Under the pieces are notes generated by a model. That model saw only the letters and a program-made list of their open reading frames with translations. It ran no database searches and had not been told where the DNA came from. A program made the position numbers and the translations under genes. From positions 1 to 64,000 of the IMG/VR virus record IMGVR_UViG_3300007513_001761: a stretch of DNA of 64,000 nt, one strand, 5' to 3'. The stretch comes from a virus. Shown here piece by piece: positions 60,106-64,000 of the stretch (position 1 is the first letter of the stretch; every line of letters begins with the position of its first letter).

Positions 60106-61363
60106 ATGTTACAACTTGATCCAACACATCACGCCATTCTTTTTCTTCGGCAGTTTCAACAAAATGAGATAAACTTTCTACAAAAAGCGCATTCTGTTTG
60201 GTTTCTGAGAATCTTTCGTGAACTTCCATGGAATACTCACACGAATTGAGAGCAATACTATCTTCCTTTTTCTCTACAATATCATTGTAGCACAAGCGTA
60301 ATTGCTCCTTAGTTGACGATTCACGAGGATAAGCCCACATCGACTCCTTAATCAGCACGCCATCCCAGACGACCTCGTCGGGTACGGGCGCCATATCATA
60401 GGCCACGTTGTAAAACTGATCCTTTCCTTTTTCATCCACTAAAAAGTCTAATTGTCCGGACCACCCTGTACAAACTACAGGGAGACCTGAATAGCATGCT
60501 TCATAAATAGGAAGACCAAAACCTTCACCGTGAGCCAAAGAAATCAATGCAGCAATTTGTGGGTGTACATAGAGGGAATGAATTTCGTCGTCCTCCATGT
60601 CGCCATGAAGGAGATATACCTTACAAGCATGCTCACCAAGGGGTCTCAAAAAGGCTCTAAGATCGTTTTCTACCTTCTCGCGATCCATTAAACAATTCTT
60701 AGCAAAATTGGTTTTAAGCACGAGTCCGACTTCTTCGTCTCTAAACTCCTCCACAAACCACTTTACCGTGTTCGGAATGTTCTTTCGTGGCCCAAATTGC
60801 GCAACGGTCAAAAAGTTAACATCGAAATCAAGCTCAATACCCAAATCTGGCAAATTATCGAAAGTCTTAGTCGGATAATCGACTGCATCAATTTCTGTCG
60901 TTAAGGCGAATTCTTGCTCAGAGCCGGGGACATTTTGTTGTGCAACAATATATTTCGTATCTTCGTAAACTTTTTTAGAGTGATTCGAAACAACAATGAT
61001 TCTATCCATTTGATTGCCTTTTTCAATCCACTGGTGTGCTACTTTTGTCGTTTCAATACCGGCGGTATACCCAATATTTACGGGTGCCATTCTTTCCCAC
61101 TCGTTGGGAATCGTTACCTGAAGAGAAATGTCAAATTGACCACCTTGTTGAACATATGCGATTGTCTTTTCGATAGTTTGGTCGATCCAGGCGCGCTCTG
61201 TGTCTACCATCGCCATCCAAGATGTCTGTCCCCACTGCAATGGCTGAATATAAATATCAAACAGGTCTTCTCGCGAGCGTAGGGCTCTCAGAGCAAACCT
61301 TGATTGCTCTCCATACCCAGAGCGTGTCAAGAGAGGAGCCTTTAAAATAATCTTCTTTTTCAT
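60098..61363 (-). CDS. GT4-family glycosyltransferase
   Basis: A 421-residue GT-B glycosyltransferase. The donor-site E-x7-E pattern is clear in HGEGFGLPIYEACYSGLPVV, and TVAQFGPRKNIPNTVKWFVEEF is the domain-2 start typical of the family. The N-terminal half begins KKKIILKAPLLTRSGYGEQ. The start at 61363 gives a TAATG overlap with the next glycosyltransferase gene and has GGAGG 8 bases upstream; an upstream in-frame start 8 codons earlier has no support. Confidence 0.82.
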   Translation of the reverse strand: MKKKIILKAPLLTRSGYGEQSRFALRALRSREDLFDIYIQPLQWGQTSWMAMVDTERAWIDQTIEKTIAYVQQGGQFDISLQVTIPNEWERMAPVNIGYTAGIETTKVAHQWIEKGNQMDRIIVVSNHSKKVYEDTKYIVAQQNVPGSEQEFALTTEIDAVDYPTKTFDNLPDLGIELDFDVNFLTVAQFGPRKNIPNTVKWFVEEFRDEEVGLVLKTNFAKNCLMDREKVENDLRAFLRPLGEHACKVYLLHGDMEDDEIHSLYVHPQIAALISLAHGEGFGLPIYEACYSGLPVVCTGWSGQLDFLVDEKGKDQFYNVAYDMAPVPDEVVWDGVLIKESMWAYPRESSTKEQLRLCYNDIVEKKEDSIALNSCEYSMEVHERFSETKQNALFVESLSHFVETAEEKEWRDVLDQVVTYD

Positions 61364-62649
61364 TAGGCCACCTCCATCAAGTGCCATCTATCATAACCCT
61401 TTCGAGTTTCCCAGGATCCGTGAGTTTCAACTGCATTGTCCATAACTTCAATCCATTGCTTTTCAAAATTTTCAAAATTGTAATTGGTCTTAACATGCTT
61501 GATACCCTTTTCCGACATTTTCTTATATACGGCCGGGCGCATGTCAATTGCTGATTGAAGAGCTTTATTAAAGTCTTCCTGAGCAATGCGATCCTCATAA
61601 ATATAAGGCACCTCAAGGGAGCCAATTATCGCTTTCGACGAAGGTTGAAGTCCAAAGCCAAACCAGTCCTTTCCATCAGTTACCTGCTCTTGTAGTCCGC
61701 CGGTCATGTTCACAATAATAGGTGTTCCGCAAGACATCGATTCTAATGTTGCTAGTCCAAAACCTTCGGCGTCGGAAATGTTGATTGTGAAGTCTGCTGC
61801 ATTATACATCCCGGCCAATTCCAATGAGTCCACTTTTTGTGTCGAAAGTAAAACTTGTCCGTCACCGACATTTAGATGCTCAATAAGATGTGGTAAATCT
61901 TGTCCGTGGGGATCTCGTGCATCTGTATGCATCAATAAAGTGGCCTTGTCGTGGCCCACTTCGTCCAAGAATTCTTTAAACCACCAAATTAGAGTGCCCG
62001 ACTGTTTGCGCCGTGCGTTGCGATTGTTCCAAAAGAAAATTTTCTTATCTTTATTTTTATGGTGAAAACTAGATTCTACGCAAATACGCTCACGCAGAAT
62101 TTCAACCTTTGCCTTATCTTCAGCAGATTTATATTTATAAAAAATACTTGAATTAACAGCATGAGGGAGGTAATGACTCCGCACTCCTGGTGAAACTGTT
62201 TTAACAATATCGTGCGTTACCTTTGAGATACACACAATTTCGTCAGTAGAGCGATAGAATCTTCCATTAAAGTGCGGATGAGGAAAATTATCCCAGACAT
62301 GATAATACATCATGGGAACATTCGCTCGTATTTCGTTTTCAATTTCCCACAGCCAGCCAAAAAAGCGAGGATCGGTCATAAACCAAAGCATATCCGGCTT
62401 TTCCTTCTGAAGAATAGAACGAATAATCTCGTGGTTACCATATCCATCTACTGGATAAATAATCCAATCGTCTTTCCACGGTTCAACTCGTTGCGGTTGG
62501 TAGTCGGCGTGCTTCATGGCACCCCCCAAACACACAAACTCATAGCGCCCTGTCTTTAAGAGCGCCTCAATAAAATACTTCGTCTGGGTACCCACTCCAG
62601 AGGGTGATAACGGGTGATCTGACAGAGTCAGAATTTTTGTCTTTTTCAT
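61363..62649 (-). CDS. GT4-family glycosyltransferase
   Basis: A 428-residue GT-B transferase with the N-terminal domain (ILTLSDHPLSPSGVGTQTKYF, then IVCISKVTHDIVK) and a domain 2 with FFWNNRNARRKQSGTLIWWF, DARDPHGQDL and the EGFGLATLESMSCGTPII donor site. The first gene of the glycan island in transcription order, 7 bases after the nuclease gene. It may add the first or a branch sugar; this cannot be told from sequence. Confidence 0.82.
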   Translation of the reverse strand: MKKTKILTLSDHPLSPSGVGTQTKYFIEALLKTGRYEFVCLGGAMKHADYQPQRVEPWKDDWIIYPVDGYGNHEIIRSILQKEKPDMLWFMTDPRFFGWLWEIENEIRANVPMMYYHVWDNFPHPHFNGRFYRSTDEIVCISKVTHDIVKTVSPGVRSHYLPHAVNSSIFYKYKSAEDKAKVEILRERICVESSFHHKNKDKKIFFWNNRNARRKQSGTLIWWFKEFLDEVGHDKATLLMHTDARDPHGQDLPHLIEHLNVGDGQVLLSTQKVDSLELAGMYNAADFTINISDAEGFGLATLESMSCGTPIIVNMTGGLQEQVTDGKDWFGFGLQPSSKAIIGSLEVPYIYEDRIAQEDFNKALQSAIDMRPAVYKKMSEKGIKHVKTNYNFENFEKQWIEVMDNAVETHGSWETRKGYDRWHLMEVA

Positions 62650-62656
62650 TAATACC

Positions 62657-63418
62657 TCAAGGACAATGTTCGGTATGTCTAAAGTTGCAGTTCCTGCAAG
62701 ACAACCTATTCTTAATATAACGTTTATTTTTAATATTGTATAGTGCCGTGTTCAACATTTTTATTGCATTCGCTGTTTTACGCGGTCCACTAGTGACTCT
62801 AAATAGTTCCACTCGGTTTTTCTTAGCAGTTCTTTTTAGCAGTGCAAAGTGCGTTTCCACATCTTTTGGATCTATATTCATCTTTTGACAGAAAAAATGT
62901 TTATACAAAGTTAACTGGTATGTGACCATCTTATCGCTGCGTTTGCGCGCATCCCAACCCCACGAACAAGTCTTCCAATCGAAGACGTGAACTTTTCCAT
63001 CGGGAGTGGCCACAATCGCATCGATGTAGCCCTTAAACATATAATTATCTTCGCCCTCTAAAGGTTCATAGAGCGGCATTTCTACTGCCATGACTTCGAA
63101 CTCGTCAAAATATTCCTTTAACGCATCTTCAATTTCAGGCAAGATTTGCTTTCCTTGTCCGATCATATCATAGACAAGTTTTTTGTCTACCTCAATGTCG
63201 TCATCCAGACTAGCGATGTTCTTTTTAAATTCTTCAACAAAAAAAGCATCATTTATCTCTTCTTGAAGCAGCTTCTTTTCGCAAACCGAATGAATAGCAC
63301 TTCCAAAAGCAGTATAGGCGTTACCTCTAAAGCCGTCAATTTTGTCTAGGCGCGTCAACTTGTGGTAAAAGGCGCAAAAAACCCAATCTTTGAGTTCAGA
63401 GTATGAAATATGTGGCAA
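62657..63418 (-). CDS. PD-(D/E)XK nuclease with Cas4/AddB-type cysteines
   Basis: A 253-residue nuclease of the PD-(D/E)XK superfamily. It opens with the family helix (ISYSELKDWVFC), has His43, Glu113, Asp133 (GYIDAIVATPD) and the Asp147-x-Lys149 (FDWKT) active site. Cys15 plus Cys241-x2-Cys244-x7-Cys252 reproduces the four-cysteine iron-sulfur arrangement of Cas4, AddB and related nucleases. It likely degrades or trims DNA ends in replication or recombination. The start is TTG at 63418, because no ATG exists before the conserved N-terminus. A strong promoter with a palindrome lies just upstream. Confidence 0.85.
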   Translation of the reverse strand: MPHISYSELKDWVFCAFYHKLTRLDKIDGFRGNAYTAFGSAIHSVCEKKLLQEEINDAFFVEEFKKNIASLDDDIEVDKKLVYDMIGQGKQILPEIEDALKEYFDEFEVMAVEMPLYEPLEGEDNYMFKGYIDAIVATPDGKVHVFDWKTCSWGWDARKRSDKMVTYQLTLYKHFFCQKMNIDPKDVETHFALLKRTAKKNRVELFRVTSGPRKTANAIKMLNTALYNIKNKRYIKNRLSCRNCNFRHTEHCP

Positions 63419-63439
63419 AGTTTTCTCGTATTTTTAAAT

Positions 63440-63457
63440 GTTATACTACAGTATAAC
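63440..63457 (-). promoter_or_regulatory. Palindrome over -10, possible operator
   Basis: GTTATACT and AGTATAAC are exact inverted arms of 8 bases with a 2-base centre, 18 bases in all. It covers the -10 hexamer of the promoter upstream of the nuclease gene. Such placement would allow a dimeric repressor to block transcription. No repressor gene is in the window, so the regulator is unknown. Confidence 0.45.
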
Positions 63458-63478
63458 CACATTTTTAATGATTGTCAA
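63450..63478 (-). promoter_or_regulatory. Strong sigma70-like promoter for nuclease and island
   Basis: On the minus strand TTGACA (63478-63473) and TATACT (63455-63450) are spaced by exactly 17 bases: 6 of 6 and 5 of 6 consensus matches. It is the best sigma70-type promoter seen in the window. Transcription would start about 25 bases before the TTG start of the nuclease gene and could read on into the glycan island, from which it is separated by 7 bases. Confidence 0.7.
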
Positions 63479-64000
63479 GATCTTTTTGACGTTGAAGCAT
63501 TAATATTTTTTTATATAATGCTGGACTAATCTTTTGCAGAAAAGTGTGATTTGGGTCCAGGTAAAACTCGGTGAACCCTGTGGCGTAATATTCTTTAAGG
63601 GATGTGGGAGCATACGCTGATAGGAATACCCCGGCCACCAATGAAGATAGCTTGTCATATCCCACCGTCTTAAGGAGGAAAGCATCAAACTCTTCATTAT
63701 ATTCTGAATCCATGAAAAACGCCAAGGGTGCTTTAAATCCATGCTTCCACAAAATATCATGCAAATACTTCCTCTTTCTTAAAAATTCTTTCTCAAGTTC
63801 TTTGTCACCGTAAATGTCATATCCGTAAACGGCTTCCAGCGAGTGTGCAATTTCGTGTACAATATCATCGAACATATCTTCTTCATCATCTTGCACATTG
63901 GAAATGTACAGGGCCCCATCTTTATAAAATGCATTCACAGAGCGCTTTTCGAATTCATCAAACCAGCCCACAACAATCATTTCTACTTCTTCGAGAAGAT
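63465..64000 (-). CDS. Zinc metalloprotease-like protein, 5' end cut off
   Basis: The C-terminal part of a gene that may start outside the window. ATG at 63980 is possible, but no ribosome site is seen and the frame stays open to the edge (L-L-E-E-V-E). Counting from that ATG, HEIAH (42-46) is the zinc-metalloprotease signature HExxH, and a later Glu in the ATGFTEFYLDP segment may be the third ligand. Target and role are unknown; such phage proteins may cut phage or host proteins. It ends just before the strong promoter and is probably in another transcript. Confidence 0.65.
   Translation of the reverse strand, partial: LLEEVEMIVVGWFDEFEKRSVNAFYKDGALYISNVQDDEEDMFDDIVHEIAHSLEAVYGYDIYGDKELEKEFLRKRKYLHDILWKHGFKAPLAFFMDSEYNEEFDAFLLKTVGYDKLSSLVAGVFLSAYAPTSLKEYYATGFTEFYLDPNHTFLQKISPALYKKILMLQRQKDLDNH

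Noticed and set aside
62657-63418. CRISPR-Cas association of the Cas4-like nuclease
   Set aside because: No repeat-spacer array and no cas1 or cas2 is visible. PD-(D/E)XK nucleases of this shape are common in phages without CRISPR.

Overview
The window is a stretch of a large tailed-phage genome, most likely a marine T4-like myovirus infecting a Gram-negative host. The phage assignment rests on a gp25-like baseplate wedge protein followed by a gp6-like baseplate protein, a gp55-like late sigma factor, very long virion genes, a RuvC-like resolvase, an Hsp20 and a zinc-ribbon/TOPRIM primase. A Gram-negative host is inferred from ADP-heptose-type and O-antigen-type sugar genes. Every supported gene is on the minus strand, so transcription runs from high to low coordinates. 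Coding density is close to complete: no gap reaches 300 bases, and the longest is about 80. No tRNA, rRNA, insertion sequence or CRISPR array was seen.

Region by region, in transcription order: (1) 64000-62657, the end of a zinc metalloprotease-like gene, a strong sigma70-type promoter with a palindrome over its -10, and a Cas4/AddB-type PD-(D/E)XK nuclease. (2) 62649-41882, a glycan island of about 25 genes, most joined by ATGA or TAATG overlaps. It encodes glycosyltransferases, SDR epimerases, methyltransferases, a sulfotransferase, a radical SAM/B12 enzyme, a split E1-type thiamine enzyme, a ColD-type 3-dehydratase with His in place of the PLP lysine, an RmlC-like epimerase, a GDP-fucose/colitose synthase-like reductase, a heptose kinase/nucleotidyltransferase/HAD trio, a cupin and two small membrane proteins (DUF962/Mpo1-like and DUF2061). 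(3) 41880-40059, small phage genes around the gp55-like sigma factor. (4) 40075-36363, three tandem proteins with one shared N-terminal domain but different C-terminal enzymes: M23 peptidase, lytic transglycosylase and a Cys-based phosphatase. (5) 36311-2717, the virion and baseplate block: a spike-like protein, a 2250-residue protein, gp25, gp6, a 669-residue protein, a 3232-residue LamG-containing protein, and eight further structural proteins including paralogous pairs. (6) 2704-1, RuvC-like resolvase, Hsp20, a fatty-acid-hydroxylase-like membrane enzyme, primase, and the start of a gene whose N-terminus resembles a prohead-targeting peptide.

The glycan island could remodel the host surface (blocking superinfection or changing serotype) or decorate virions. 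The most specific inference is a 3,6-dideoxyhexose route (ColD-type plus Fcl/ColC-type enzymes), perhaps extended by a two-carbon branch from the thiamine enzyme. Sigma70-like promoters precede the nuclease, Hsp20 and primase genes. A different box, TATTTATAG or close variants, lies 24-26 bases upstream of four virion gene starts and may be the late promoter read by the gp55-like factor.
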